64,000 bases of DNA from Streptomyces filamentosus (GCF_014654895.1 NZ_BNBE01000001.1:2388501-2452500); one strand, 5' to 3'. Counted from the first letter of the stretch, positions 7,662-16,208 are shown. Numbers and translations: made by a program. Notes: generated by a model from the sequence alone, not told the origin.

Positions 7662-8606
7662 ATGCCTCCCGCCATCGAGACCACCGGCCTGACCAAGACC
7701 TACGGCACCACCCGCGTGCTCGACTCCCTCGACCTCCGCGTCGAGACCGGCACCGTCTTCGCCCTCCTCGGCCCCAACGGCGCCGGGAAGACCACCACCG
7801 TCCGCGTCCTCGCCACCCTCGCCGCCCCCGACGCCGGGCACGCCCGCGTGGCCGGGCACGACGTCGTCGCCGAACGCGCCGCCGTCCGCCGCGCCATCAG
7901 CCTCACCGGCCAGTACGCCGCCGTCGACGAGACCCTCACCGGCGCCGAGAACCTCCGCCTCACCGCCCGCCTCTCCGGCCTCTCCCGGAAGGCCGCCGCC
8001 CGCCGCGCCGACGAACTCCTCGAACGCTTCCGGCTCACCGACGCCCGGAACCGGCAGACGAAGACGTACTCCGGCGGCATGCGCCGCCGCCTCGACCTCG
8101 CCGCCGGCCTCGTCCGCGACCCCGGCACCACCCGGGTCGTCTTCCTCGACGAACCCACCACCGGCCTCGACCCGCGCAGCCGGAACGAACTCTGGGACGT
8201 CGTCCGCGAGTTGTCCGGACACGGCACCACCGTCTTCCTCACCACCCAGTACCTGGAGGAGGCCGACCGGCTCGCCCACCGCATCGCCGTCCTCGGCAGC
8301 GGCCGCACCCTCGCCGAGGGCACCCCGGCCGAACTGAAGACCCGTTACGCCGGGCACCGCCTCGACCTCGTGGCCCGCGACCGGCAGGCGTACCTCCGCC
8401 TCGCCCCGCACGCCACCACCCACGACCCCGACGCCCTCGCCCTCGGCGTCCCCACCGACGGCAGCGCCGCCCACGTCCGCGCCCTGCTCGACGAACTCGA
8501 CCCGCACCGCGCCGACATCGACCGCTTCGCGCTGCACGGCGCGACCCTCGACGACGTCTTCCTCCACCTGACGGGCCCCGCCGCGAAGGAACCGAGCCAT
8601 GTCTGA
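7662..8606 (+). CDS. ABC exporter ATPase (DrrA-like)
   Basis: A 314-residue nucleotide-binding protein. Visible motifs are Walker A GPNGAGKTTT (about residue 43), signature TYSGGMRRRLDLAAGL (about 132), Walker B VVFLDEPTTGLDP (about 160) and the H-loop region TTQYLEEADRLAHRI. This form, with a C-terminal extension, matches daunorubicin-resistance DrrA and related antibiotic exporters. ATG at 7662 has GAAGGGGA upstream. The stop overlaps the membrane subunit gene by eight bases. The divergent TetR protein is the likely regulator. The exported compound is unknown. Confidence 0.9.
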   Translation: MPPAIETTGLTKTYGTTRVLDSLDLRVETGTVFALLGPNGAGKTTTVRVLATLAAPDAGHARVAGHDVVAERAAVRRAISLTGQYAAVDETLTGAENLRLTARLSGLSRKAAARRADELLERFRLTDARNRQTKTYSGGMRRRLDLAAGLVRDPGTTRVVFLDEPTTGLDPRSRNELWDVVRELSGHGTTVFLTTQYLEEADRLAHRIAVLGSGRTLAEGTPAELKTRYAGHRLDLVARDRQAYLRLAPHATTHDPDALALGVPTDGSAAHVRALLDELDPHRADIDRFALHGATLDDVFLHLTGPAAKEPSHV

Positions 8607-9369
8607 CCCGACCCCGAGCCCCCTCGCCACCGCCGCCGCCCTCAGCGGGCGCGGCATCCTCCTCGGCCGGCGCAACCCCGACGCCGTCATCAGCGCGCTG
8701 GTGATGCCGGTGCTGCTGATGCTGGTCTTCGTCTACCTCTTCGGCGGGGCCATCGACACCGGCGACACCCGCTACGTCACCTACGTCGTCCCCGGCGTCA
8801 TCGTCCTGTGCGCCGGCTTCGGCGCCGCGGGCACCGCCGTCTCCGTCAGCGAGGACATGCGGCGCGGCACCGTGGACCGCCTCCGCACCCTCGACGTCGG
8901 CGCCGTCCCCTTCCTCACCGGACACGTCGTCGCCACCGTCGCCCGGAACCTGCTGGCCACCACACTGGTCTTCGGCGTCGCCTTCCTCATCGGCTTCCGC
9001 CCCGCCGCCACCCCCGCCGGCTGGCTCGCCGCGATCGGCCTGCTCCTCGCCTACATCGCCGCCGTCTCCTGGCTGTCCGCGGCGGCCGGACTGCTCGCCC
9101 GCACCCCCGAGGCCGCCAACACGGTCACCTTCCTCATGATGTTCCTGCCCTACCCGAGCAGCGCCTTCGTCCCCATCGACACCATGCCGGGCTGGCTGCA
9201 CGGCTTCGCCGAGCACCAGCCCGTCACCCCGCTCATCGAGTCGATGCGCGGCCTGCTCCTCGACCAGCCGGTCGGCGGCGCGCCCTGGACGGCGCTCGCC
9301 TGGTGCGGCGGCCTCCTCGCCCTGGCCGTCGCCGCCTCCGGGGCCTTCTTCCGGCTCCGTACCTGCTGA
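8599..9369 (+). CDS. ABC-2 type exporter membrane subunit (DrrB-like)
   Basis: A 256-residue membrane protein with about six hydrophobic segments. It has the ABC-2 features of DrrB: VSEDMRRGTVDRLRTL in the cytoplasmic loop and the late LPYPSSAFVPIDTMPGWLH followed by EHQPVTPLIESMRGLL. It should form the transport channel with the ATPase encoded just upstream, whose gene it overlaps. The TGA stop is the first codon of an 18-bp tandem repeat. Confidence 0.88.
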   Translation: MSDPTPSPLATAAALSGRGILLGRRNPDAVISALVMPVLLMLVFVYLFGGAIDTGDTRYVTYVVPGVIVLCAGFGAAGTAVSVSEDMRRGTVDRLRTLDVGAVPFLTGHVVATVARNLLATTLVFGVAFLIGFRPAATPAGWLAAIGLLLAYIAAVSWLSAAAGLLARTPEAANTVTFLMMFLPYPSSAFVPIDTMPGWLHGFAEHQPVTPLIESMRGLLLDQPVGGAPWTALAWCGGLLALAVAASGAFFRLRTC

Positions 9370-9438
9370 GGACTCCGCACCCGCTGAGGACTCCGCACCC
9401 GCTGAGGGCTCCGTGCCCGCTGAGGGCTCCGTGCCCGC
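9367..9438. repeat. Four 18-bp tandem repeats after the ABC operon
   Basis: Units start at 9367, 9385, 9403 and 9421. The first two are identical and the last two share the same three changes. Each unit begins TGAGG(A/G)CTCCG, and a fifth partial unit follows. They lie between the convergent DrrB-like and Eis-like genes, and every unit repeats the TGA stop in the DrrB frame. Confidence 0.9.
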
Positions 9439-9445
9439 CGAGGGT

Positions 9446-10690
9446 TCAGAAGATGTCCGGCGAGAACGGGCGCAACGGGGTGCGGAAGAGCAGTTCGGCG
9501 CGGGCCGCCGCCCGCGGCACCGCCTCCTCGATCCGCCCCAGCAGCGCCAGCCGGACCGCCGACCCGTCGCCGAGGACCAGCCGGGACAGCTCGGCCACGT
9601 CCAGCACGAGATCGGCCGACGCGGTGGTCGGGGTGCAGCGCGCCCCCTTCGGGGAGGCGTCGAGCAGGAACCTTCCGCCCGCCGGGCCGCCGTCGTCCCG
9701 CACGTCGAGGACCAGCCCGTCCGTCACCGGATACGTCCGCCCCTCCAGCACCTTCACCACGTCCAGCACCCGCAGCCACATCATGTCCGCGTGGCTCACC
9801 GTCCGCGCCGCGCGCGGGTCCGGCAGCAGCATCGGCAGCGCGTCGTCCGGCGGGCGGTGGCCGGAGCGCACGGTCTCCACCCAGTCGATCGAGCAGACGA
9901 ACCGCCACAGGGCGTGCTCGGCGGCCGGCACCGGCGCGATCAGGTCCGCCACGGTCAGCGTGTTCTCCGGCTGCTTGCCGTCGCTCCACCTGTCGTCGCA
10001 GCGGTACGCCACGTACCCCTCGGGCTCGCCCGAGGCGGAGCGGTAGACCGCGTAGTACGGCTCCTTCCAGGGGTCGAGCCGCTCGCCGCCGCCCGTGGCC
10101 ACGTCCCAGGCGCGCGCGGACCGGTCGGTGACGCCGGCCCGGACGCCGGCCAGCCGGCGGTGCAGCCCCGGCCCGATCCGGCGGATCTCCGCCCCGTCCA
10201 CCAGCTCGATCCGGCCCCCGTCCTCGGGGGTCCCGGTGCGGCGCGGGTCGAGACCGGCCCGGCGCAGGTCCACGCTCCACTCGGTGACGGAGCTCGCGGG
10301 ACCGAAGCCGTACCGCCCGTAGATCGGGTACTCGGCGGCGATCAGGGTCGCGACCGCGTCGCCCCGCTCCCCGGCGGCGGCGAGGTCCCGGGCCATCAGC
10401 CGGCTCAGCAGCCCGCGCCTGCGGTGCGTCGGCGCCACCGTCACCTGCGTGATCGCGTCGGCCGCGAGACCGCCGCCGCCGACCGCGCTCACCTCCTGCC
10501 GGAACGAGCGGAAGGTGGCGACGACGCGGCCGCCGTCCACGGCGGCCAGCGTCCGGTCGAGGTCCACGTGGGCCAGCCGGTCGGCGACCAGCGCGTCCGA
10601 GACCACCGGTTCGTGCAGGAAGCCCGTCCGCAGGTTCCGCAGCCAGTCGGGGAACTCGGACCCGGTCACCGCGCGCAGTTCGACAGCCAT
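9446..10690 (-). CDS. Eis-like GNAT N-acetyltransferase
   Basis: A 414-residue protein of the Eis family. The N-terminal GNAT domain has the acetyl-CoA loop VAPTHRRRGLLSRLM near residue 85. A second GNAT-like half follows, and then a sterol-carrier-like C-terminal domain (VLDVRDDGG, ARCTPTTASADLVLDVAELS). The chain ends in Phe, as in known Eis enzymes where the terminal carboxylate takes part in catalysis. Mycobacterial Eis acetylates aminoglycosides at several amines; the natural substrate here is unknown. ATG at 10690 follows TAGGGT by six bases, a leaderless-type start. Confidence 0.87.
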   Translation of the reverse strand: MAVELRAVTGSEFPDWLRNLRTGFLHEPVVSDALVADRLAHVDLDRTLAAVDGGRVVATFRSFRQEVSAVGGGGLAADAITQVTVAPTHRRRGLLSRLMARDLAAAGERGDAVATLIAAEYPIYGRYGFGPASSVTEWSVDLRRAGLDPRRTGTPEDGGRIELVDGAEIRRIGPGLHRRLAGVRAGVTDRSARAWDVATGGGERLDPWKEPYYAVYRSASGEPEGYVAYRCDDRWSDGKQPENTLTVADLIAPVPAAEHALWRFVCSIDWVETVRSGHRPPDDALPMLLPDPRAARTVSHADMMWLRVLDVVKVLEGRTYPVTDGLVLDVRDDGGPAGGRFLLDASPKGARCTPTTASADLVLDVAELSRLVLGDGSAVRLALLGRIEEAVPRAAARAELLFRTPLRPFSPDIF

Positions 10691-10808
10691 CCCCCGACCC
10701 TACGCACGGCCCCCGGCCCTCGGCGCGGCATTTTCCCCGCGGTCCCGTACGCCCTCCGCGTCCCCGGCGCCGCACGTCCTCCCCGGCGCCGCACGCCCTC
10801 CGCGTCCC

Positions 10809-11402
10809 TCAGGCCAGCAGGTCGTCGACCTGGGCCTCGCCCTCGCGGTAGCGGCGGGCGATCTCCGCGCCGCAGTCGTCGGCGGTCCGCTGGAGGGACT
10901 GGCGGCGGCGCGAGACCTCCTGCTCGTACCCGGCGAGCCGCCCCATCGCCGTGTGCAGCTCCTCGTCCGTCCGGGCCGTCAGGTCCGACAGCTCGACCTC
11001 CGACAGCATCTCGGCCGCGAGCCGCCGGTACTCCTCCCCGCGCGGCGTGGACAGCGTCACGTGCCGGGCCGAGGTGCGGTGCCGGGACGGCACGTCCGCG
11101 AGGATCTCGGAGAGTCGGTCGAGCACCGGCGCCTCCGGATCGCTCCGGCGCGCCAGCTCGGCGCGCAGGATGTCGATCCGCCCCTGGAGCATCCGCCGCA
11201 CGTAGCTGAGGTCGGCCTCGTCGCTCTGCGCCTCCCGGCGCAGCGTCCGCAGCTCGGAGAGGCGCAGCCGCCCGAGCTCGTGCCCGGCGGGCTCGGCGGT
11301 CCGCTGCGCGGGCGGCCGGGCGACCGGCCCGCCGGCCGCACCGGCGGGGCGGATCAGCGGTACGGGACCGGACGGCGTGGGCCCGGTGCTGGATGCACTC
11401 AT
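10809..11402 (-). CDS. rsiG: RsiG, c-di-GMP-dependent anti-sigma factor for WhiG
   Basis: A 197-residue, mostly helical protein. It contains the RsiG c-di-GMP motif E(X)3S(X)2R(X)3Q(X)3D twice and without a mismatch: E62-S66-R69-Q73-D77 and E160-S164-R167-Q171-D175. In S. venezuelae RsiG, each copy lies in one helix of an antiparallel coiled coil. Two stacked c-di-GMP molecules bind there, and the loaded protein holds the sporulation sigma factor WhiG inactive. The N-terminus (about 1-40) is disordered and Pro/Ala rich. ATG at 11402 has GAGGGGA nine bases upstream. It is monocistronic and divergent from dtd. Confidence 0.93.
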   Translation of the reverse strand: MSASSTGPTPSGPVPLIRPAGAAGGPVARPPAQRTAEPAGHELGRLRLSELRTLRREAQSDEADLSYVRRMLQGRIDILRAELARRSDPEAPVLDRLSEILADVPSRHRTSARHVTLSTPRGEEYRRLAAEMLSEVELSDLTARTDEELHTAMGRLAGYEQEVSRRRQSLQRTADDCGAEIARRYREGEAQVDDLLA

Positions 11403-11530
11403 GAGAATCGTCCCCTCGACCGGTGCGGAGCCGCACCGCCTCCTGGCATGGTGCCACCCCGGCACGCGCGCGTGCAGGCGCTCTGCACCCGTTCGGCCCC
11501 CAGAAATCCCCGATCGGTAGGTTGGGGCCC

Positions 11531-11956
11531 ATGCGAGCTGTGGTGCAGAGGGTGGACGGCGCGAAGGTCGTCGTCGCAGGGGAGACGGTCGGCGAGATCA
11601 CCGGCGAGGGGCTGTGCGTCCTCGTCGGGGTCACCCATGACGACACTCCGGAAAAGGCCGCCCAATTGGCCAGAAAACTCTGGTCCGTCCGGGTATTGGA
11701 GGAGGAGAGGTCCTGCTCCGACGTGAACGCCCCGCTGCTGGTGATCTCCCAGTTCACGCTCTACGGCGACGCCCGCAAGGGCCGCCGCCCCACCTGGAAC
11801 GCCGCCGCCCCCGGCCCCGTCGCCGAACCCCTCGTCGACGAGGTCGTCGCACAGCTGCGGAAGCTGGGCGCCCACGTGGAGACGGGCCGCTTCGGGGCCG
11901 ACATGCGCGTCAGCCTCACGAACCACGGCCCGTTCACGGTCCTGCTGGACGTCTGA
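11531..11956 (+). CDS. dtd: D-aminoacyl-tRNA deacylase
   Basis: A 141-residue protein that hydrolyses D-amino acids wrongly attached to tRNA. The family motifs are present: MRAVVQRV at the start, SQFTLYGD (about residue 78) and the cross-subunit [12 protein letters not shown] at the C-terminus, where the NxGP element belongs to the chiral proofreading site. The segment after the second helix ([14 protein letters not shown]) is slightly shorter than in E. coli. ATG at 11531 follows TAGGTT (11518-11523) by seven bases, predicting a leaderless mRNA. Confidence 0.93.
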   Translation: MRAVVQRVDGAKVVVAGETVGEITGEGLCVLVGVTHDDTPEKAAQLARKLWSVRVLEEERSCSDVNAPLLVISQFTLYGDARKGRRPTWNAAAPGPVAEPLVDEVVAQLRKLGAHVETGRFGADMRVSLTNHGPFTVLLDV

Positions 11957-12031
11957 CGCCCACGGCGGGCGGTCAGGCACCCACGGCGAGAGGTCGGGCA
12001 CCCACGGCGGGAAGGGCCGGGCGCCTGACGC

Positions 12032-13009
12032 CTACGGCTCGACGACGGTCTCCTGCGCGGCGGCCGTCGTGCCCGCGATCAGCGGCGCGTCCACCGGCAC
12101 GTTCCGCTTCACCAGGCCCAGGGCGATCGGCCCCAGCTCGTGGTGGCGGACGGCCGTCGTCACGAAGCCGAGCTGACGCCCCTCCGGCCCGTCGGCCGCG
12201 AGCCGCAGCGGGGTGCCGTGACCCGGCAGGCTCACCTCGCTGCCGTCCAGGTGCAGGAAGACCAGCCGGCGCGGCGGCTTGCCCAGGTTCTGCACCCGCG
12301 CGACCGTCTCCTGCCCCCGGTAGCAGCCCTTCTGGAGGTGCACGGCGGTGCCGATGAGGCCGACCTCGTGCGGGATCGTCCGGTGGTCCGTCTCGAAGCC
12401 GAGCCGCGGCCGGTGGCCCTCCACCCGCAGCGCCTCGTACGCGAGGACGCCGGCGGCCGGCCCGTGCGCGGCGGCGAAGGACTCCAGCTCCGCGCGCGGC
12501 AGGAACAGGTCGCGCCCGTACGCCGTCTCCCGTACGACCGTGCCCTCCGGCGCGTCCGCGGTCGACCCGGCCGGCAGGTGCACGACGGCGAACTCCTCCG
12601 TCCGGTCGGCGACCTCGACCCGGTAGAAGAACTTCATCGACTCCAGGTAGGCGATCAGCTCGCCCCGCGTCCCCGGCTCGACGTGCGCCCACACCGTCTC
12701 GCCGTCGTCGACGAGGGAGAGGGCGTGCTCGATGTGCCCGTTCGCGGACAGGATCAGCGCCTCCGTGGCCTGCCCGGCCGGCAGGTCGCTGACGTGCTGG
12801 GTGAGCAGCAGGTGCAGCCAGCTCAGCCGGTCGTCGCCGGTGACGGTGACGACCCCGCGGTGCGAGAGGTCGACGAACCCCGACCCGTCGGCGAGGGAGC
12901 GCTGCTCGCGGAACAGATCGCCGTAGTGCGCGGCGACGCCTTCGTCACGGCCCTCGGCGGGAACGGCGCCGGGCAGGGACAGCAAAGGGCTCTTCAGAGG
13001 GCTCTTCAT
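12032..13009 (-). CDS. ygfZ: YgfZ/GcvT-domain folate-binding protein
   Basis: A 325-residue protein related to the T-protein of glycine cleavage. It has the YgfZ signature KGCYRGQE (about residue 230), whose cysteine is needed for its role in iron-sulfur protein maintenance in E. coli. The N-terminal part contains GVVTVTGDDRLSWLHLLLTQ, typical of this family. ATG at 13009 follows the hexamer TAGGCT by six bases. The TAG of that hexamer is the stop codon of nur upstream, so a leaderless promoter overlaps the end of nur. Confidence 0.9.
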   Translation of the reverse strand: MKSPLKSPLLSLPGAVPAEGRDEGVAAHYGDLFREQRSLADGSGFVDLSHRGVVTVTGDDRLSWLHLLLTQHVSDLPAGQATEALILSANGHIEHALSLVDDGETVWAHVEPGTRGELIAYLESMKFFYRVEVADRTEEFAVVHLPAGSTADAPEGTVVRETAYGRDLFLPRAELESFAAAHGPAAGVLAYEALRVEGHRPRLGFETDHRTIPHEVGLIGTAVHLQKGCYRGQETVARVQNLGKPPRRLVFLHLDGSEVSLPGHGTPLRLAADGPEGRQLGFVTTAVRHHELGPIALGLVKRNVPVDAPLIAGTTAAAQETVVEP

Positions 13010-13018
13010 GGGAAAAGC

Positions 13019-13456
13019 CTACGACTCCTCGGCGCGGGCCTTCCGGGAGCAGTCCCCGCACCGGCCGAAGATCGCGAAGTGCTTCATGTCGGTCTCGAAG
13101 CCGAAGGTCTCCCGGAGCTTCCCGGTGAACTCGGCCGCCACCTCCACGTCCGCCTCGATCACCCCGGAGCAGTCCCGGCACACCAGGTGCAGGTGGTGGT
13201 GCCGGTCGGCCAGGTGGTACGTCGGGGCGCCGTGCCCCAGGTGCGCGTGGCTCACCAGCCCGAGCTCCTCCAGGAGCTCCAGGGTCCGGTACACGGTGGA
13301 GATGTTCACCCCGGAGGCGGTCTTCCGCACCTCGACGAGGATGTCGTCCGGCGTGGCGTGCTCCAGCACGTCCACCGCCTCCAGGACAAGCTGGCGCTGG
13401 GGCGTCAGCCGGTAGCCGCGCTGCCGCAGGTCGCTCTTCCAGTCGGTGCTCACCAC
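13019..13456 (-). CDS. nur: Nur, nickel-responsive Fur-family repressor
   Basis: A 145-residue Fur-family protein nearly identical in layout to S. coelicolor Nur. The DNA-binding domain (1-80) includes NISTVYRTLELLEELGLV. Nur-type metal ligands are present: H70, H72 and H126 for the nickel site and H33, H86, H88 and H90 for the second site, plus two CXXC pairs (C93/C96, C133/C136). In S. coelicolor, Nur with nickel represses the nickel uptake and Fe-superoxide dismutase genes. The protein starts at tandem GTG codons (13456); TACACT lies six bases upstream, so the mRNA is probably leaderless. Confidence 0.92.
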   Translation of the reverse strand: MVSTDWKSDLRQRGYRLTPQRQLVLEAVDVLEHATPDDILVEVRKTASGVNISTVYRTLELLEELGLVSHAHLGHGAPTYHLADRHHHLHLVCRDCSGVIEADVEVAAEFTGKLRETFGFETDMKHFAIFGRCGDCSRKARAEES

Positions 13457-13505
13457 GCCCCCAGTGTAGGAGGGCGCGGCGCGCGACCGGAGGCCCCGCG
13501 GGGTC

Positions 13506-14078
13506 CTACTTGAAGAAGGCGATGCCGTCGTCGGGCATGTCGGGGAGGTTGCGCGCCATCTCGGCGACCTCCTCGGGGGTGACGACCTTCTTCAGGTGCG
13601 CCGACATGTAGGGGCGCAGGGGCACCTCGGGGGTGGCCTTCTCGCCGACCCACATGAGGTCGCTCTTCACGTAGCCGTAGAGGCGCTTGCCGCCGGAGTA
13701 CGGGCCCGAGGCGGCGGTCCGGGCGACGGCGTCGGTCGCCAGGTCGATCTGCGGCTTCTGGTCGGCGAGCTCGCCGTACCAGACCTCGACGACGCCGTCG
13801 TCGCGGACCATGACGACCTCGACCTTGCGGTCCGCGTCGATCCGCCAGAAGCCGCTCTCGCTCTCCAGCGGACGGACCTTGTTGCCGTCCTGGTCGAGGA
13901 CCCAGGAGTGCGAGTGGTACTCCAGGAAGTCCCGGCCGTCGTGGCTGAAGGTCACGGACTGGCCGAAGTTGCACTTCTCGGAGCCGGGGAAGTCGGACAC
14001 GCCGGCGCCCTCCCAGGTCCCGAGGAGGAACGCGAGCGGGACGAGGGCCGGATTGAGGTCGGACGGGATCTGGATCAT
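13506..14078 (-). CDS. Nitrobindin-like FABP-family protein
   Basis: A 190-residue beta-barrel protein of the nitrobindin/UPF0678 family. It has the N-terminal GTWEGAG signature (residues 20-26) and a C-terminal histidine in MSAHLKKV, near where homologues bind heme iron. Plant and mycobacterial relatives hold ferric heme and react with NO or peroxynitrite. The role in Streptomyces is not established. It lies just upstream of nur on the same strand, 50 bases apart. The start lacks a clear ribosome site. Confidence 0.82.
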   Translation of the reverse strand: MIQIPSDLNPALVPLAFLLGTWEGAGVSDFPGSEKCNFGQSVTFSHDGRDFLEYHSHSWVLDQDGNKVRPLESESGFWRIDADRKVEVVMVRDDGVVEVWYGELADQKPQIDLATDAVARTAASGPYSGGKRLYGYVKSDLMWVGEKATPEVPLRPYMSAHLKKVVTPEEVAEMARNLPDMPDDGIAFFK

Positions 14079-14144
14079 GAGCGGCTCAGACGATCTGTGA
14101 AGGGGAACCGGTGAGGGGAGATCGGTGAAGGAGCGACCGGGAGG

Positions 14145-14243
14145 TCAGCGCTGGCCCTGGTACAGCTTCTTCACGGTCAGACCGGCGAAGGCGAGCACGC
14201 CGACGGCGACCAGGACCAGCAGAGTCTCGAAGAAAACGATCAC
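14145..14243 (-). CDS. 32-residue single-pass membrane peptide
   Basis: A small ORF with GTG at 14243 and a good ribosome site, GAGGAG, eight bases upstream. The peptide has a hydrophobic helix of about 20 residues (FFETLLVLVAVGVLAFAGL) followed by a short basic tail, VKKLYQGQR, so it should sit in the membrane with its C-terminus inside. It is co-directional with the nitrobindin-like gene 67 bases downstream. I do not know its function. The ribosome site and amphipathic layout support a real gene. Confidence 0.7.
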   Translation of the reverse strand: MIVFFETLLVLVAVGVLAFAGLTVKKLYQGQR

Positions 14244-14345
14244 GGGGTGCTCCTCGGCTGAGGGTGAAGGCGGAACGGGCCGGACCCCAGCTTAGTGGGC
14301 GGGGGCCCGGCCCACTCGGTGAGGTGGGTCTCCTGTGGACAACCT

Positions 14346-14393
14346 GGTGGACGGCCCGGTGGACGGCCCGGTGGACGGGCCTGTGGACGGGCC
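14346..14393. repeat. Four 12-bp tandem repeats
   Basis: GGTGGACGGCCC is repeated at 14346, 14358 and 14370 (one change), with a fourth copy, TGTGGACGGGCC, at 14382. They lie between the 32-residue peptide gene and the three tandem membrane-protein genes, just past the stop of the last. Confidence 0.9.
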
Positions 14394-14421
14394 CGCGCGC
14401 GAACGCCCGGAGAGGGCCGGC

Positions 14422-15333
14422 TCAGCCGAGCAGCTGGTTCTGGAGGGTCACCGTCTGCTGGAACGGGACGGCGAGCGCCTCGCCCGCGCGGACCTGGCTC
14501 ACCACCGCCACGATGTCGCCCGTCTGGAGGTACGCCCAGCGGGTCTGCTCGGGGCCGTACGGCTTCTTCTCCCGGAAGGCGTACAGCGTGGTGCCGGGGA
14601 CGTCGACGACCGAGGCGTAGTCCTCCGGCACCACCGCCTCGACGCCCCGGGGCAGCACCCCGGGCGCGGCGGCCACGCCCGCGTCCAGGGCCTCGTCCTT
14701 GAACGCCTCCGCGTACGCCACCGAACCGAACCGGAGCAGGTGGACGGTGGTGCGGGTGCCGTCCGGCATGCTCCAGGCGCGGGCCGCGACGTGCCGGAGC
14801 GTGGAGTCGGCGAGCGCCGTCCGCAGCTCGGCCCGGTCCTCCTCCCCGTACAGGGAGAGGAAGGACTCGGTCGTCACCCAGGCACCGTCGGCCTTCGGGT
14901 CGACCTTCGCGCCGGCCGGGGCGGGCAGCACGAGCCGGCGCGCGTCCGCGTGGTGGACCTCGCCGTCGTTGCCGTCGGTGAAGGGCCGCGGACGGCCCTC
15001 CGGCAGCGCCGGGAGGCCGAGCCGCGGGTACTCCCACCGGCCGTCGCCCTCCGTCGCGAGCCCCGGCACCTCGTGGCGGTCCAGGGAGGTGATCCAGGCG
15101 GCGGTGCCCGCGCCCGCCCCGGCGAAGACCACGACGGCCGCGGTCCACCGCGCGACGGCCGCGAGCACCCGGCGCGCCTTGCGGGGCGTGGGAGGCGCGT
15201 CGGCGGAGGACGCGTCCGCGGGGGGCACGTCCGCGGAAGGCGCGTCCACGGGGACCGCGTCCGCCGGGGCCGGAGCGGCCGGGGGCGGGGACGGCTGTTC
15301 GTCGGCCGCGGGGCTCGACTCGGTCACGCTCAT
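14422..15333 (-). CDS. Membrane-anchored protein, third of a tandem paralogue set
   Basis: A 303-residue protein with a Pro/Ala/Ser-rich cytoplasmic N-terminus (1-50), basic KARR, a transmembrane segment near 58-80 (VARWTAAVVVFAGAGAGTA) and an external domain. That domain contains RRLVLPAPAGAK and TTVHLLRFGS, which recur in the gene at 16205-17017 (RKLLVPRPAGAR; TTIVRLVQFG). The domain family is not one I recognise. The ATG overlaps the preceding gene by four bases, so the three genes form a translationally coupled operon. It might be a secreted-side sensor or assembly factor; this is inference only. Confidence 0.75.
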   Translation of the reverse strand: MSVTESSPAADEQPSPPPAAPAPADAVPVDAPSADVPPADASSADAPPTPRKARRVLAAVARWTAAVVVFAGAGAGTAAWITSLDRHEVPGLATEGDGRWEYPRLGLPALPEGRPRPFTDGNDGEVHHADARRLVLPAPAGAKVDPKADGAWVTTESFLSLYGEEDRAELRTALADSTLRHVAARAWSMPDGTRTTVHLLRFGSVAYAEAFKDEALDAGVAAAPGVLPRGVEAVVPEDYASVVDVPGTTLYAFREKKPYGPEQTRWAYLQTGDIVAVVSQVRAGEALAVPFQQTVTLQNQLLG

Positions 15334-16208
15334 ACGTACTCCCCCGGGGACTTGATGTGGTCGAGCTGCTTCTTCACGAGGTCCGCGACCTCGGACTTCT
15401 CGAAGGGGACCGCGCCGAACGCCGTGACGGAGACCAGGAGTTCGGAGTCGTACGCGGAGCAGGACATGCCCCGCAGCGCGTTCTCCCGCTCCTCCCGCTC
15501 CTCCTCGCTCTCGCCCTCGGTCCGGTCCTGCGGGTCCTCCAGGAGGAAGCAGGAGGAGTTGCGGTGGTCCTTGATCCTCGGGCCCTCGGGGAGCTCCAGG
15601 AACTCGGTGATCTCCCGCTTCCCCTGGTACAGGTCGTGGATGCCGCGCTTGTCCTTCATGCGCACGATCTGGACCTCGACGACGAGGCCGCCGTCGTACG
15701 AGGTGAAGGAGCGCAGGCCGATGCCCTGGACGCCCAGCTTCTCGATGCGCTTCTCGTAGGCCCGGCGCTTCTTGCCGGAGAGGCCGCGGGCCTCGCCCTT
15801 CAGCAGGGCGGTGGCCTCCTGGCCGGTCAGCTCGGCGTCGTTGCCGTACGCCTCGATGTCGGGGCCCAGGCGGTAGCCCTCGGGGACGGGCAGCAGCAGC
15901 TTGCTCATGGGGGTGTCGGCGCGGCCCCGGGTGACGGTGGTCTCCGCCGGGTCCTCTCCGGCCGCCTCCGGGCCGACCGGCGCCCAGCCGACGGTCTCGG
16001 CGGTGCGGTCGGCGTTCGCCACGGTGACGGCGGTGTACGCGATGCCGCCGCCGGCCGCGCCCAGGACGAGGACGGCGGGCAGGACGACGCCCAGCAGCAC
16101 CCGCCCGGCCTTCCTCCGGGGACGGGCCCCCTCCACGGGCACCACGGACTCCACCGATCCCACGGACTCCACCGATTCCACGGCCCCGGGGTTCTCGTGC
16201 TCGCTCAC
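15330..16208 (-). CDS. Membrane-anchored protein, second of a tandem paralogue set
   Basis: A 292-residue protein with the same plan as its neighbours: acidic N-terminus with repeats of VESV (residues 9-23), basic PRRKAGR, one transmembrane helix (about 37-59) and an external domain. KLLLPVPEGYRLGP aligns with the pro-gly motif of the other two copies. The centre is very charged (SGKKRRAYEKRIEKLG; EGESEEEREEREN), and two cysteines (SSCFLL, GMSCSAY) may form a disulfide. It overlaps both neighbours by four bases. Function unknown. Confidence 0.75.
   Translation of the reverse strand: MSEHENPGAVESVESVGSVESVVPVEGARPRRKAGRVLLGVVLPAVLVLGAAGGGIAYTAVTVANADRTAETVGWAPVGPEAAGEDPAETTVTRGRADTPMSKLLLPVPEGYRLGPDIEAYGNDAELTGQEATALLKGEARGLSGKKRRAYEKRIEKLGVQGIGLRSFTSYDGGLVVEVQIVRMKDKRGIHDLYQGKREITEFLELPEGPRIKDHRNSSCFLLEDPQDRTEGESEEEREERENALRGMSCSAYDSELLVSVTAFGAVPFEKSEVADLVKKQLDHIKSPGEYV

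Noticed and set aside
14346..14393. Possible CRISPR-like array
   Set aside because: Units are 12 bases, contiguous and without spacers, so it is a simple tandem repeat. No cas genes are in the window.
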